A DNA stretch of 64,000 nucleotides from Pseudomonas viridiflava. GTDB taxonomy: Bacteria > Pseudomonadota > Gammaproteobacteria > Pseudomonadales > Pseudomonadaceae. The stretch lies in assembly GCF_900601905.1 (NCBI RefSeq), contig NZ_UWFA01000416.1, positions 868,001 to 932,000 of the forward strand, read 5' to 3'. Position numbers and translations under genes: made by a program. Below the pieces are notes generated by a model. The model ran no database searches and was not told where the DNA came from. It saw only the letters and a program-made list of their open reading frames with translations. The stretch's first letter is position 1; each line of letters starts with the position of its first letter. Below are positions 17,405 to 26,520 of this stretch, one piece after another.

Positions 17405-17965
17405 TCAGTGTTTATGGTTCGGTGTGTTGCCACCTTTGTCGATAATGGCGCCATCGCTATCAATGTTGCCGGTTACGTGCAAAAGGCCCTCGACCTGGGT
17501 GTTACCCACCAGTTTGATCGTCAACGATTGGACGGTGGCCGAATCATCAGTCAAGGTGAAAATGGAGGCCCCGACCTTGATCGTCGCCGTGCCAGTGGGC
17601 AAGCTGATGTCATAGGTTTTGGCTTCCCAGTCGTACACCAGCGACCCGCCATCATCAAAGCTCCAGACCTCCACGTGATCACGGTTATCGGGCGCAGTCC
17701 CTGCGTCGCTAAATACTCCGGCGATGAAACGCCCCGCCGATGGCTCACCACTGGGACTGAACAATGTCCCTTGCTCGCCGATGCTGGGAGCTCTCCAGTG
17801 ACGAGCTTTACCGGCAGCGGTTCCATGCCAGCGCACCCAGGGGCTTACCCAATCCAACGATTGGATTCGAACCTTGCCAGCGGTGAGGTCTACCGCGACA
17901 ACCTTGCCGGTTTTGATCATGGCCGCGATCATGCGGTCGTGCTCACCAAGGACCGCGCGGCTCAC
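17405..17965 (-). CDS. P2 gpV-like baseplate spike protein
   Basis: A 186-residue spike protein. It has an N-terminal OB-fold region (VVAVDLTAGKVRIQSLDWVS, WRAPSIGEQGTLFSP), a beta-helical stem, and ends in NHKH. The His-x-His near the tip matches the iron-binding apex of P2 gpV trimers. GTG at 17965 overlaps the upstream TGA as GTGA and has GGAGG four bases upstream, so the longer in-frame start at 18046 is rejected. Confidence 0.93.
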   Translation of the reverse strand: MSRAVLGEHDRMIAAMIKTGKVVAVDLTAGKVRIQSLDWVSPWVRWHGTAAGKARHWRAPSIGEQGTLFSPSGEPSAGRFIAGVFSDAGTAPDNRDHVEVWSFDDGGSLVYDWEAKTYDISLPTGTATIKVGASIFTLTDDSATVQSLTIKLVGNTQVEGLLHVTGNIDSDGAIIDKGGNTPNHKH

Positions 17966-18477
17966 AAAGCCTCCGCGGAAGCGTCGAGGCGAGCATCGCC
18001 TGCATCGAGTACAAGGTGCGCCGCGGGCTGATCCGGCCAGGGCCACTCCTCGTCACCGAGCTGTATTGCCTGGGTCCACTCAACCAACCACACCGTGTAG
18101 CCGTCCAGCTCAGGCTTTGTCCAGTCAGGTACCGCCTGAACAAATTCGGCCGGACCTACACCGTCGATCTCCCAATATTGCGCGCGGAGCAACACAGCTA
18201 GTTGAGCCACCAACTGTGCTGCCTGGTGACTCGGCTGATGTTGCTCAGAACCAACCACTATCCGGGCTTCAAACTTGCCCACCAACGCCGTTTGGCCAGT
18301 ACCATCATCCTGACCCGGTTCGATTTCAGCCAGCTCCAGGAACAATGCAGGCAGACGCGTAACCGTGCGCTCATCAATCTCGGGCCAAGTGGCGACGGTT
18401 TCCAGCCCGGTCAAACGCTCGCCAATCTGCTTCTCAATGGCAGCAAACAAGCGACTCAATGTGAGCGGATCATCCAA
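17962..18477 (-). CDS. Probable tail completion/terminator protein
   Basis: A 171-residue protein placed between a gpZ-like protein and the spike. The pattern (N-terminal helix, central FEARIVVGSEQ, then QLVAQLAVLL, later DGYTVWLVEWTQAI) is that of the tail terminator fold used at the head-tail junction. Assignment rests mostly on position and size; the exact family is uncertain. Confidence 0.6.
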   Translation of the reverse strand: MDDPLTLSRLFAAIEKQIGERLTGLETVATWPEIDERTVTRLPALFLELAEIEPGQDDGTGQTALVGKFEARIVVGSEQHQPSHQAAQLVAQLAVLLRAQYWEIDGVGPAEFVQAVPDWTKPELDGYTVWLVEWTQAIQLGDEEWPWPDQPAAHLVLDAGDARLDASAEAL

Positions 18478-19135
18478 GTGAGTTACCTCGCAGGTATTTT
18501 TGGAGCTCGAAGTTCAGCTCCTGCTTCAAGATCTCCAGCAGACGTTGCTCTGCGCGACGTGTCCATGTCTCGAACAGCGGGCGCACCTCGTCAAGCTGCA
18601 CCATCGCCTTAGCCAGCGGAAAGCGGTCGCCATTTTCAGCGATCCACCCAGAGCTTGACCCGCTCGCCGAGGAGACATCACTAGCCGGGTAATCTCCCGC
18701 CGAGAAATGCTTGCTGGCCGTCCGGATCCAAATATTGGCGTTGCCGCCGTAGACGCGTCTATAAAACGCCCCCTGGTAACGACGCTTACCGACCGACACG
18801 CCCGATTGGGTCTGTCGAGCGCGGCCAGTGCGGCTGGCTTCTAGTGGATCGATACCAAACCAGAGTTTTCCCCGCAGCGGGGTGCCTTTAACAGGGTACG
18901 AGCGCAACCGCTGCCGTACCGCACGCACGGCGATGCCCTGTTGCCTGCCCACCGCACGTGCGATGTGGGTGCGCAACCAACCGAGCGTTTTGTTTATTGC
19001 GCGACGTTGAGCGGCGGCGGCCGCTTTGGGTACAACCTTGGCGAAGTTAGTGAGCGCCTGAAAGTCGGCAGCAGAGGTCTGAAGGGTGATCATCCCGCTA
19101 CTGGCAGACGTATTGTAAAACGAGCCAATACTCAT
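18470..19135 (-). CDS. Minor tail protein Z-like (lambda gpZ family)
   Basis: A 221-residue basic protein. The core RRAINKTLGWLRTHIARAVG, followed by GIAVRAVRQRLRSYP and LWFGIDPLEASR, resembles the prophage minor tail protein Z family, which acts in joining tails to heads. Its start overlaps the previous gene as ATGA and its end overlaps the next gene by eight bases. Confidence 0.82.
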   Translation of the reverse strand: MSIGSFYNTSASSGMITLQTSAADFQALTNFAKVVPKAAAAAQRRAINKTLGWLRTHIARAVGRQQGIAVRAVRQRLRSYPVKGTPLRGKLWFGIDPLEASRTGRARQTQSGVSVGKRRYQGAFYRRVYGGNANIWIRTASKHFSAGDYPASDVSSASGSSSGWIAENGDRFPLAKAMVQLDEVRPLFETWTRRAEQRLLEILKQELNFELQKYLRGNSLG

Positions 19136-19446
19136 CCCGTCATCCTCAGGACCAAAGCCACCTGCCCAGCTCCATCCGGCTCAAGACGCACCACCGTGTA
19201 TTCACCCCCGCCGTCCATGGCAGGCAAATCGATGGTGACGCGTTGGGCTTTCTCAACCCCGTCCGAATCACCTACCCGGATAACGAAATGAGGCTCGCGC
19301 AATCCTGTGTTCAAGCGGCCGACCTGCGGTTGCAGCCACGGCGCGGAGAACATGCCCAGCACCTGACGCCCTTCGATGTAGCCAACATCCGCCAGCGTTC
19401 CGTACACCACCGCATCGACATCAGCGACCAGATCGCGAAAGCTCAT
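19132..19446 (-). CDS. Head-tail joining protein (lambda FII-like)
   Basis: A 104-residue protein following the capsid gene. It starts SFRDLVADVDAVVYGTLADVG and includes FVIRVGDSDGV and YTVVRLEPDGAGQVALVL, as in phage head-tail attachment proteins. The ATG at 19446 lies just after the capsid stop; the in-frame ATG at 19488 would overlap the capsid gene by 40 bases and is less likely. Its SD is weak, suggesting coupling to the capsid gene. Confidence 0.8.
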   Translation of the reverse strand: MSFRDLVADVDAVVYGTLADVGYIEGRQVLGMFSAPWLQPQVGRLNTGLREPHFVIRVGDSDGVEKAQRVTIDLPAMDGGGEYTVVRLEPDGAGQVALVLRMTG

Positions 19447-19448
19447 GA

Positions 19449-20444
19449 CTAAATTGTCAGGGTGATCTGCGCACGCGGACGAGTGCACAGGTGCAGCGGG
19501 TTGGACTGGGCCTCACCGGCCATGCCCTTGTTGAATGGCATCGGCTCAATTTTGCTGTAATACGGAATGCCCTGGGTATTGACCGTCTCCATGTAATCGG
19601 CCGGGGCAAACGCCGAGATGTACAGGTCTGGCACGCCTTCGGGAATCAACAGCGCCTTGTCGTCGTGGACGAATGAAACACCGGCGACCTTGCCACGGTA
19701 GCGCTCCCAGACGATGCCCCCGAACTCAAAGCTTTCACGGGCATCACCGCGCAGGGCAGCGGCCTGCTGGCTGTTGAGGTAAGTCTCTTTGACGGACTTG
19801 TGAACAATCAGCTTGTTCCAGAAGTTCTTGCCACAGAACGCTCGCGAGCCGGTGCTGGTAACACTGCCCAGCGCTTCTTCCTGCATGTCCAACGCTTCAC
19901 CAGCCTTAACGCGCAGTTCGGTCGCAGGATCGGCCAGCCCCATAGGCATGGTTTGACGATTGACGCCAAAGGCCTTGTAGATGTCGAGCAAGACCGTCGA
20001 ACCATCCGCATCAAGGATCTGACCATTCAGCGCGCCCATGCGTTGGAATTCGTGGGTGGCATCCAACTGACGGCGCGTCTTGGCGAGCCGCGCGTTAACC
20101 ACGTCCTGCACCGCCTGCAATTCGGTGCGAGTACCGAAAGCACGGATCCCTTGAATCTCATCAGCTTTGATGGTGAAACGCTCAGGCAGATGCACGGTGT
20201 TGAACGGGATCAGATGGCGCTTGGACGCTGCCACTACCAGACCGGACGTACCGCGTTCACCAGCAGGCACCAAGGCCAAGGTGTCACCGTCTTTTTCAAT
20301 CTGGACGGTCAGGGTGGTGATGCCCTCTTCCTGAAATAGTCCGAGGGCGCTGAGGCGACCCGGCAGGTAAGGCTGTTCATTGATGGCTGCGGTCAAGGAC
20401 GAAACGCTGAACGCTTCGTCGTCAAAAATGGCGATATCGGCCAT
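19449..20444 (-). CDS. Major capsid protein (lambda gpE family)
   Basis: A 331-residue capsid protein of the lambda E / phage_cap_E family. Recognisable parts are AINEQPYLPGRLSALGLF, ERFTIKADEIQGIRAFGT, and the C-terminal PDLYISAFAPADYMETVN then MPFNKGMAGEAQSNPL. It assembles the prohead with the decoration protein encoded upstream. A hairpin and CTGGAG-type SD precede it. Confidence 0.95.
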   Translation of the reverse strand: MADIAIFDDEAFSVSSLTAAINEQPYLPGRLSALGLFQEEGITTLTVQIEKDGDTLALVPAGERGTSGLVVAASKRHLIPFNTVHLPERFTIKADEIQGIRAFGTRTELQAVQDVVNARLAKTRRQLDATHEFQRMGALNGQILDADGSTVLLDIYKAFGVNRQTMPMGLADPATELRVKAGEALDMQEEALGSVTSTGSRAFCGKNFWNKLIVHKSVKETYLNSQQAAALRGDARESFEFGGIVWERYRGKVAGVSFVHDDKALLIPEGVPDLYISAFAPADYMETVNTQGIPYYSKIEPMPFNKGMAGEAQSNPLHLCTRPRAQITLTI

Positions 20445-20466
20445 TGGGTACTCTCCAGAAATGCAA

Positions 20467-20487
20467 AACCCTGCTCAAGGCAGGGTT
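20467..20487 (-). terminator. Hairpin plus T-tract before the capsid gene SD
   Basis: AACCCTGC pairs with GCAGGGTT and leads on the minus strand into TTTTGCATTT and CTGGAG before the capsid ATG. It would set a ratio between decoration protein and capsid messages. Confidence 0.55.
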
Positions 20488-20528
20488 GGGGATGAGGGGG
20501 AAACGAAATACGGCTGAATCGCAGAACG

Positions 20529-20876
20529 TTAGCGAACGATGATGAATCGCGTTGCCAGCGTCTTCTCGGCGTCCAGATCAAGCCCGGTCAGATGCACTTC
20601 GCTGACCTCGGCCATACGGACAACCGCGCGACCACGACGCACCACGTCCGACTCGCCCAGAGGACCGAAGAGAATCGCCACCGCCGTCTCGCTGCCGTCT
20701 TCTGCAGTTGGATCGTAAGGCGCGAACTCACCGGACGCCGTCACCAGACCCAGCAGTTGGCCCGGGTTCAACGCGCCACTGGCGGCGACATTGATTGATT
20801 CACGGGAGATGTTCCCGGCACCTTCGGAGAGAAGGAATTCGCCGGCATGGATTGGCTCCATTTTGATGCCTGTCAT
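20529..20876 (-). CDS. Head decoration protein (lambda gpD family)
   Basis: A 115-residue protein with MEPIHAGEFLLSEGAGNISR at the start and a later GPLGESDVVRRGRAVVRMAEV, the pattern of lambda-type head decoration proteins that stabilise the expanded capsid. Its ATG overlaps the stop of the protease gene as TAATG. Confidence 0.92.
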   Translation of the reverse strand: MTGIKMEPIHAGEFLLSEGAGNISRESINVAASGALNPGQLLGLVTASGEFAPYDPTAEDGSETAVAILFGPLGESDVVRRGRAVVRMAEVSEVHLTGLDLDAEKTLATRFIIVR

Positions 20877-22024
20877 TATCGTGCCCCTGTTGCGGATTGA
20901 GATTTGCCACCCTGCGCTGCTCTGCGAGCGGCGTAGATACCAGGTGGGTCAGGTTGTTTGGCCTGCACTTTCGGCGGCGGGTCATTTTCCAGCGGCAGGC
21001 TGTTGTCGATTTCGAAGCCTTTGCCGCTGCCCACCAGCTTGTCGAACAGACGACCACGAACGGCTTCGGCGTCTAGTCCCGCCGACACATACTCAGCGGT
21101 GAACTCAGGCAAACGCGCTGCAACGCAGAGGTCGCGCACTGCCTTAGCACTGGTCAATGCGGCATTGACCACGGCTTCGCTTTCCAGCTTGGTCGCGTTG
21201 ATCAGCGGTTCTATCAGGTTGCTGATGCCTTCCTGCGTACAGCGCTGAGTGATCATCAAGGCGAGCTTGGCCGAGTCGTTGACTGGTGTCGGCTCTGGCT
21301 TGTCATACGGCTTGGGCGGCTCTGGTTCCGGAGCGTCGTCGAGTTGGGCCAGCAGGTCCTGAGGCGCATTCTGATAACGCTGCAACGCTGCTCCCTGTCC
21401 CAGACAGGCGTTCACCTTTACCCCGTCACCGACTTCATCAGCCAGACCCAACGCCACGGCTTCATTGGCCGTCAGCCAGGTTTCAGCATCGACCAAGCGG
21501 CGCAGTTCGACCTCATCGATGTCCGGAGACTTGGCCTTGTACGCGGCAATGATCGCCTCTGTGGTCTGGTCAAGGACGTCTGCAACCTTGCGCAGGTCGT
21601 CCGCGTCCCCAGCCGTGTACGTCCAGGGGTTGTGGATCATCATGATGGAGTTGGCCGACATGACGACGCGGTGCGCACCGCAGACCGCGACGCTGGCAGC
21701 ACTGGCGGCCAATGCATCAACGCGGCCAGTGCAGCGTTCGCCCAGGCGGGCCAGAGCGTTGTGCATCGCCAAGCCGTCGAACAGGTCACCGCCGACGCTA
21801 TTGAAAGCCGCGATGACCGGCGACACGCCGTCGTCCATGGCTCGCAGATCCTGCACAAACTGATTGGCGGTCACACCCCAGGTGCCAATTTCGCCATAAA
21901 CGAAAACTTCAATGGTGCGCTGCTCGGCCTCGCCACTCGCCAGCACGTGATACCAATGCTTGTCCTGAACAGCGACCTTTTGCCCGGCCCGGTTGTAAAT
22001 GATCGGAGCGGCTTTCTTGCTCAT
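20876..22024 (-). CDS. ClpP-like prohead protease with scaffold-type C-terminus
   Basis: A 382-residue protein. The first 210 residues form an S49/ClpP-type serine protease: IEVFVYGEIGTWG, FNSVGGDLFDGLAMHNAL, the Ser in ALAASAASVAV, and the His in MMIHNPWTY. The C-terminal part is Pro-rich and helical, as in lambda C/Nu3, where a scaffold is encoded in the same frame. No separate internal start is evident. Confidence 0.92.
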   Translation of the reverse strand: MSKKAAPIIYNRAGQKVAVQDKHWYHVLASGEAEQRTIEVFVYGEIGTWGVTANQFVQDLRAMDDGVSPVIAAFNSVGGDLFDGLAMHNALARLGERCTGRVDALAASAASVAVCGAHRVVMSANSIMMIHNPWTYTAGDADDLRKVADVLDQTTEAIIAAYKAKSPDIDEVELRRLVDAETWLTANEAVALGLADEVGDGVKVNACLGQGAALQRYQNAPQDLLAQLDDAPEPEPPKPYDKPEPTPVNDSAKLALMITQRCTQEGISNLIEPLINATKLESEAVVNAALTSAKAVRDLCVAARLPEFTAEYVSAGLDAEAVRGRLFDKLVGSGKGFEIDNSLPLENDPPPKVQAKQPDPPGIYAARRAAQGGKSQSATGAR

Positions 22025-23511
22025 GGCTTTTCCTCGTTTTCGGGAGGCTCGACGGGTTCCATAGGATCGACGAGCGTTTTGTAACTCAGCCCTTTGTCGC
22101 GGGCACGGGCCGCGTCGGCGGCGTTTTCTTCATCGACCGTTTCGGCGTCGTAGCCGGTGCGCAGGACCATTTCGCTGCGCGAAGCGAAGCCAGCGTTGAC
22201 TTCCATCATTCGCGACTGAACATCCTGTACAGGATTGATGTACGCCCATCCCTGCGGCACCCAACGCGTACGCTGGTATTCACGGCGTCGCAACGCGTAA
22301 TCCGGTAATGACAGCGCACCGGACAATACGGCCATGTCCATCCAGGCAGCACGTACCGGGCGGCACAGCTGGTGAACGTAGACACTGAACTGCAGCTGTT
22401 CGAGGCGACGACGAAACTCCGTAAGCACGACGCGCAACGCACGGTCATTCACGTCGCGCATATCGCCTGTGAGAATTTCATAGGGCGTACCCGATCCCGC
22501 CGCAGCGGCCATCAATTGCTGTCGCATAAAATCGGGGTAGTTGTTGCCAGCGTCAGGAGGCTTGGAGAATTCCACCTCTTCGCCCGCACCCAGTTCTTGC
22601 ATCGTGCCGGGCTCCAGCGCCACCATCGGCGTGAAGCCGTCCCGATCCTGGTCGAGCAACGCGCCGGTAACAGGATCTCGCGGAACTTGCCCCGCATCTG
22701 GAGCGGGTCGACTGATGAACCCAGCAAACAGGTTGGCGACTTCTTGGCGGAACAACACCGCGTCGTCGTAGTTATCCAGGCTGCGCAGGCGCTTGAGCAC
22801 CGGGGCAAGACGCGGCACACCGCGCAGCTGCCCAGGCTCAATCGGTTCGAAGATGTGCAGCACTTGGCTGGCCGGGACTCGCACCAACTGGTTGTAACCG
22901 CTGTTGAGCGATGACGCATCACGCGGATGTGCGCGATACATGTGATACGCCGCCCGTTTACCAACCGGATTGAATTCGATCCCGGCACGGATGATGTTGC
23001 CGTTTTTGGTCGTCTCAAACTTGTCGTGCGGCACAAACTCGGGTGCCAAGACCTGCAGCTGCAAGGGCACCGCGTAGCCTTCATCACGACTGCGCGGACG
23101 CAACCGGACAAAGCACTCGCCTGCTGTCTCAACTGTGCGAGCAATCAGCGCCTGCTGGCCGTAAAAGTCCGTCAGTTCATCGGCATCAGCCTCGTCCACC
23201 CAGTCGTCCCACAGTTCCTGCAGGATGTGGCGCAGCTTGTCATCCTTGGTTTTCGGCCGGGGATTGATGCCGGTGCCGATCAGGTTGCTGACCCGCTTGT
23301 CGATGGCATTGAAAGCATAAGGGTCATTACGCACCGCTGCCCGAGAACGCGAGCGCAGATTGCGCAGCGCTGGCATCACGATGCTGTTGACGCCGCTGTC
23401 CGGCGCATCCCAGCTGGCAGAACGACGGCCCTCACCGGCACCCTCGTAACTGGCCTTGATGCGATCCGGCAGCAGGAAGCCGTTACGGGAAAGGGTCGGA
23501 TAACGCGCCAT
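22021..23511 (-). CDS. Portal protein (lambda gpB family)
   Basis: A 496-residue portal. Family features are LRNLRSRSRAAVRNDPYAFN, then GTGINPRPK, VLHIFEPIEPGQLRGVPRLA in the middle, and a late NYPDFMRQQLMAAAAGSGTP. It forms the packaging and ejection channel. It overlaps the protease gene by four bases. Confidence 0.95.
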   Translation of the reverse strand: MARYPTLSRNGFLLPDRIKASYEGAGEGRRSASWDAPDSGVNSIVMPALRNLRSRSRAAVRNDPYAFNAIDKRVSNLIGTGINPRPKTKDDKLRHILQELWDDWVDEADADELTDFYGQQALIARTVETAGECFVRLRPRSRDEGYAVPLQLQVLAPEFVPHDKFETTKNGNIIRAGIEFNPVGKRAAYHMYRAHPRDASSLNSGYNQLVRVPASQVLHIFEPIEPGQLRGVPRLAPVLKRLRSLDNYDDAVLFRQEVANLFAGFISRPAPDAGQVPRDPVTGALLDQDRDGFTPMVALEPGTMQELGAGEEVEFSKPPDAGNNYPDFMRQQLMAAAAGSGTPYEILTGDMRDVNDRALRVVLTEFRRRLEQLQFSVYVHQLCRPVRAAWMDMAVLSGALSLPDYALRRREYQRTRWVPQGWAYINPVQDVQSRMMEVNAGFASRSEMVLRTGYDAETVDEENAADAARARDKGLSYKTLVDPMEPVEPPENEEKP

Positions 23512-23717
23512 CAGATTCCCTTGCCCCCGTGTTGAAGCCGAAACACCCGGGAGCGCGGCGCTGCCGAATTCGACAACGACGTGCGAATTTCTTCACGGGC
23601 CTTCAAGAGCTCGTCGATCGCGCGGTATTCGACGGTACGGTCTGCATAGCGCACGGTTTTTTCACCGCGAGCGATAGCCGACTCGACTGCATCAAGGTGC
23701 TTGCTGGTAAAGGACAT
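23511..23717 (-). CDS. gpW-like head-tail joining protein
   Basis: A 68-residue protein of the lambda gpW type: a helix-hairpin-helix with YADRTVEYRAIDELLKAREE in the middle. Lies between terminase and portal exactly as in lambda. The start of the portal gene overlaps its stop. Confidence 0.9.
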   Translation of the reverse strand: MSFTSKHLDAVESAIARGEKTVRYADRTVEYRAIDELLKAREEIRTSLSNSAAPRSRVFRLQHGGKGI

Positions 23718-23718
23718 A

Positions 23719-25734
23719 TCAGCGTCTCTTCAGATAGCCGCTTTGCGAACTGCGGCGTTGCTGGGCCGGTGCAGCCGGTCGAGGTGGAGCGACCGGTGCA
23801 ACGGGTGGCGGCGTGGGTGACGGTACGGATACGGCCACGGGGACTTCTGCGACAGTGGCAACAGGACGCACCGGAGCGACCGGTTTTTCGTCGAACAGCC
23901 CCGCCTGAGCGAGCGCCTGTCTGATGCGGTCCCAGTCGTGTTCCTTGTAACGGTTAATACCCAGGTAATGCGCCATCGCCAGGCAATACACCATCAAGTC
24001 GAGGGCTTCGTTGCGCTCGGCCTTACCCTTGACCCATTCGATGCGCTTGTGGCCCCGGATGTACCGGGCAACCTTGCGCTCGGCCACACACTGGGCAAAG
24101 AAGTCGTCCGGTAAATCATTGGCAAAGTGCAATGCACCAGGGCCGTCTTCGAATGGGTAGCGGTTGTAGATCCAGTCCTTTGCGGTGTCGGTACCGACAA
24201 ACCAAAGCTCGGCGCCGTTGCGCTCGGTCTGGCCCTTCCAGGTCACATCAACCATTGACGGGCGCTGGGCGATCACGGGTTTACCGGGTTTGCTCGCGCC
24301 TTTGATCGCGAAGATATTGCGCCAGCGCCGAACACGGCAGAACTGGTACACCTCGTCTGTGTGGTGACCACCGGAGTCGACGCCAGTTGCCAGAATGGCT
24401 AGGCCTACGCCGCAGGGGTGCCGGTACTTTGCCTTAAGCAACTCGTCCAGCACGGCCCAAGTTCGCTCGTCAGCAGGGTCGCCCGAGATGACCCGGTGGT
24501 CGACCACCCAGCGCTCCATGCCCACGCCCCACCCCATGACCATCAACTCAAGGCGATTGGCTTGAACATCAATGGAGCCGGTCAGCATCAAAACACCGGC
24601 GGGCATGGACCCGAGCGTATAGTTTTCCAGTCGCGCCCGCGCCATCAGCACGTCGGCCTTGGTTTGCTCTTGAGCGCTGTCCCAGACCTTCGCCAGTCGA
24701 GTGTTGTAGAACACCTGCATGGGCTCCAGATCGCCCTTGGCCTGTGCCTTTTTTGCCTTCTCGAATTGCTTAGCCAGCGAGCGCCAGTCCATCCAACCCA
24801 GCGGTGAATACAAGGCGTTGAGGTTGAAACCGACCGTTTCGCCATCGCCTACCGCATGAGCACGCCACTCTCCACGGGCAAGCATATCGCCCTTGTGGTG
24901 CTCTTCGATCAACACGTCACAGTCAGGCCCAGCGCACTGGTAATGCACGACGCTGTAATCCGCCGCGTAATGCAGGCGCTCCCATTCCAGGACCTGCATG
25001 TGTCCGCAGGTCGGGCACGGCACGTAGTAATAACGCTGGTCGCTGGCTTCGAACAGGTCGGCAATGCGCGAAGCGCCCTTGATCGTCGGGGAGCTGGAGA
25101 AATAGAACTTGGCATTTCGGCCGAACGTACTGCCCCGGGTTTCAGCCAGTTCGATGGGATCACCCTCTTCGCCCACGTCCACATCCCAGCGGTCGATCTC
25201 ATCGCCGTAAATGTAGCGGGCAGACAGTTCGGCCAGGTTGGCCGCCGAGCCCGCTGTGGTGACGTACAGCGAACCACCCTCGAACTCTTTAGTGTCCATG
25301 GTGTTGCGCGAATCCCGCGAGCGGTTCGCAGCAACGCGTTCACGCAACACGGGGGTCGCTTTGATGGTCTTGCCTATCCGTGATGACACCCGTTTTGCCA
25401 GACCCAGACTGGGGAGTAGCGTGAGTATGTTCGACGGCACCATGTGGATCAGGCCACCAATCCAGTTCAATGCGATCTGGGTTTTCATCAGTTGCGAAGC
25501 CACCATGGTGACAACACGTTTGCAAGGGTGGGCCGGTGACAAACAACGCATCGGCTCGCGGGCGTAAGGTGTCCGCGAGGTACGATACTGGCCTGGCTCA
25601 GCGGCGCCGGTGTCACGCGGGATCCGCATGTACTCGTCAGCCCATTCGTCTACCCAAAGATCAGGGTCGGGACGCAGCCCACGGAAATACGCCTCGCGGT
25701 ACACCTCCGCACCGTCAGGGATTTCCATCTGCAT
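23719..25734 (-). CDS. Terminase large subunit (lambda gpA family)
   Basis: A 671-residue terminase with the gpA family pattern: WADEYMRIPRDTGAAEPGQY, a Walker A-like SQLMKTQ (the classical GKT is degenerate, as in many of this family), the Walker B-like YIYGDEIDRWD, and a C-terminal nuclease domain with acidic residues (GVDSGGHHTDEVY). The last 80 residues are a Pro-rich tail. It packages DNA at cos together with the small subunit encoded four bases upstream. Confidence 0.95.
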   Translation of the reverse strand: MQMEIPDGAEVYREAYFRGLRPDPDLWVDEWADEYMRIPRDTGAAEPGQYRTSRTPYAREPMRCLSPAHPCKRVVTMVASQLMKTQIALNWIGGLIHMVPSNILTLLPSLGLAKRVSSRIGKTIKATPVLRERVAANRSRDSRNTMDTKEFEGGSLYVTTAGSAANLAELSARYIYGDEIDRWDVDVGEEGDPIELAETRGSTFGRNAKFYFSSSPTIKGASRIADLFEASDQRYYYVPCPTCGHMQVLEWERLHYAADYSVVHYQCAGPDCDVLIEEHHKGDMLARGEWRAHAVGDGETVGFNLNALYSPLGWMDWRSLAKQFEKAKKAQAKGDLEPMQVFYNTRLAKVWDSAQEQTKADVLMARARLENYTLGSMPAGVLMLTGSIDVQANRLELMVMGWGVGMERWVVDHRVISGDPADERTWAVLDELLKAKYRHPCGVGLAILATGVDSGGHHTDEVYQFCRVRRWRNIFAIKGASKPGKPVIAQRPSMVDVTWKGQTERNGAELWFVGTDTAKDWIYNRYPFEDGPGALHFANDLPDDFFAQCVAERKVARYIRGHKRIEWVKGKAERNEALDLMVYCLAMAHYLGINRYKEHDWDRIRQALAQAGLFDEKPVAPVRPVATVAEVPVAVSVPSPTPPPVAPVAPPRPAAPAQQRRSSQSGYLKRR

Positions 25735-25738
25735 AGGA

Positions 25739-26347
25739 TCAACTCGTTCTGGTTACTGCGTGGTCAAGGTCAGCCGAGGACATACGCTCAGCGTCATCCA
25801 ATGAACGGCGAATCGCTGCCGTCAGGTGCCGTTCGATTTCCCATGGGTCGGTCATCGAGGCCAGTTCAGGCGCCAATTGCGGTGGCATGCCGAGGAGCTG
25901 ATCACGGAGCAAGCGGCCAGCGTTGTAGGCGGCGGTTTTGACCGAGGCCATTTCGACCTGAGAACCCTGGACCTTGTGGAACTCAGCCTCGGCCAACTGC
26001 GCCAGGTAGTACTCGCGATGCGCGCGAGCCTTTTGAAAGTCGGGCTGATTACCTACCGGGGCCGTTTGTGCCAGAGGGGCAGCCGAAGGCAGAGTTGATT
26101 CAGCTGTCGGTGAGAGTTGATTTAAAACTCCCCGCTGAACCCTGTCCTGTTGGTGCCGGGCAGCAACAGCGGCCTTGCTTGGGTCGGCGGTTTCGGCAAT
26201 CAGAGCTTCAGTCGCGAGGACATCGACCTGTTTACCGTCCGGCGTCAACACCAACCGGTTGTTGTCTTTAAGCCAGGTGATGTAACTCGGCGACCGGCCA
26301 ATCCTCGCCGCGAAGGCGCTTTTTGACAGGTATAACGAGTCTGCCAT
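25739..26347 (-). CDS. Terminase small subunit (Nu1-like)
   Basis: A 202-residue protein with an N-terminal winged-helix motif typical of Nu1 (YLSKSAFAARIGRSPSYITW) followed by a coiled coil and a C-terminal helix pair. It recognises the cos region. GGAGG precedes the ATG. Repeats upstream (26358-26403) are candidate binding sites. Confidence 0.85.
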   Translation of the reverse strand: MADSLYLSKSAFAARIGRSPSYITWLKDNNRLVLTPDGKQVDVLATEALIAETADPSKAAVAARHQQDRVQRGVLNQLSPTAESTLPSAAPLAQTAPVGNQPDFQKARAHREYYLAQLAEAEFHKVQGSQVEMASVKTAAYNAGRLLRDQLLGMPPQLAPELASMTDPWEIERHLTAAIRRSLDDAERMSSADLDHAVTRTS

Positions 26348-26403
26348 AAGTCCTCCATTTCAACGGGATTTCAATCAAATCCTTTCAATTTCAATGCATT
26401 GAA
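26348..26403. repeat. TTTCAA (TTGAAA) repeats upstream of the terminase genes, candidate cosB
   Basis: TTTCAA occurs at 26358, 26369, 26383 and 26389, followed by a GCATTGAATTTCAG inverted element. In lambda the small subunit binds repeated sites close to nu1. Their location, and the gene-free stretch up to 26520, make a cos-type packaging region plausible. I cannot locate the nick site. Confidence 0.4.
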
Positions 26404-26520
26404 TTTCAGTAAGCTGGCAACCCTGCGGCTAACGGTTTCCCGCGGGTTTCCTGCCCCGTACCTTCGAAAACACCCCAGGGTCCCCTCGGATTTCCCGGTA
26501 CCAGATTTGGCTCCGACGCG

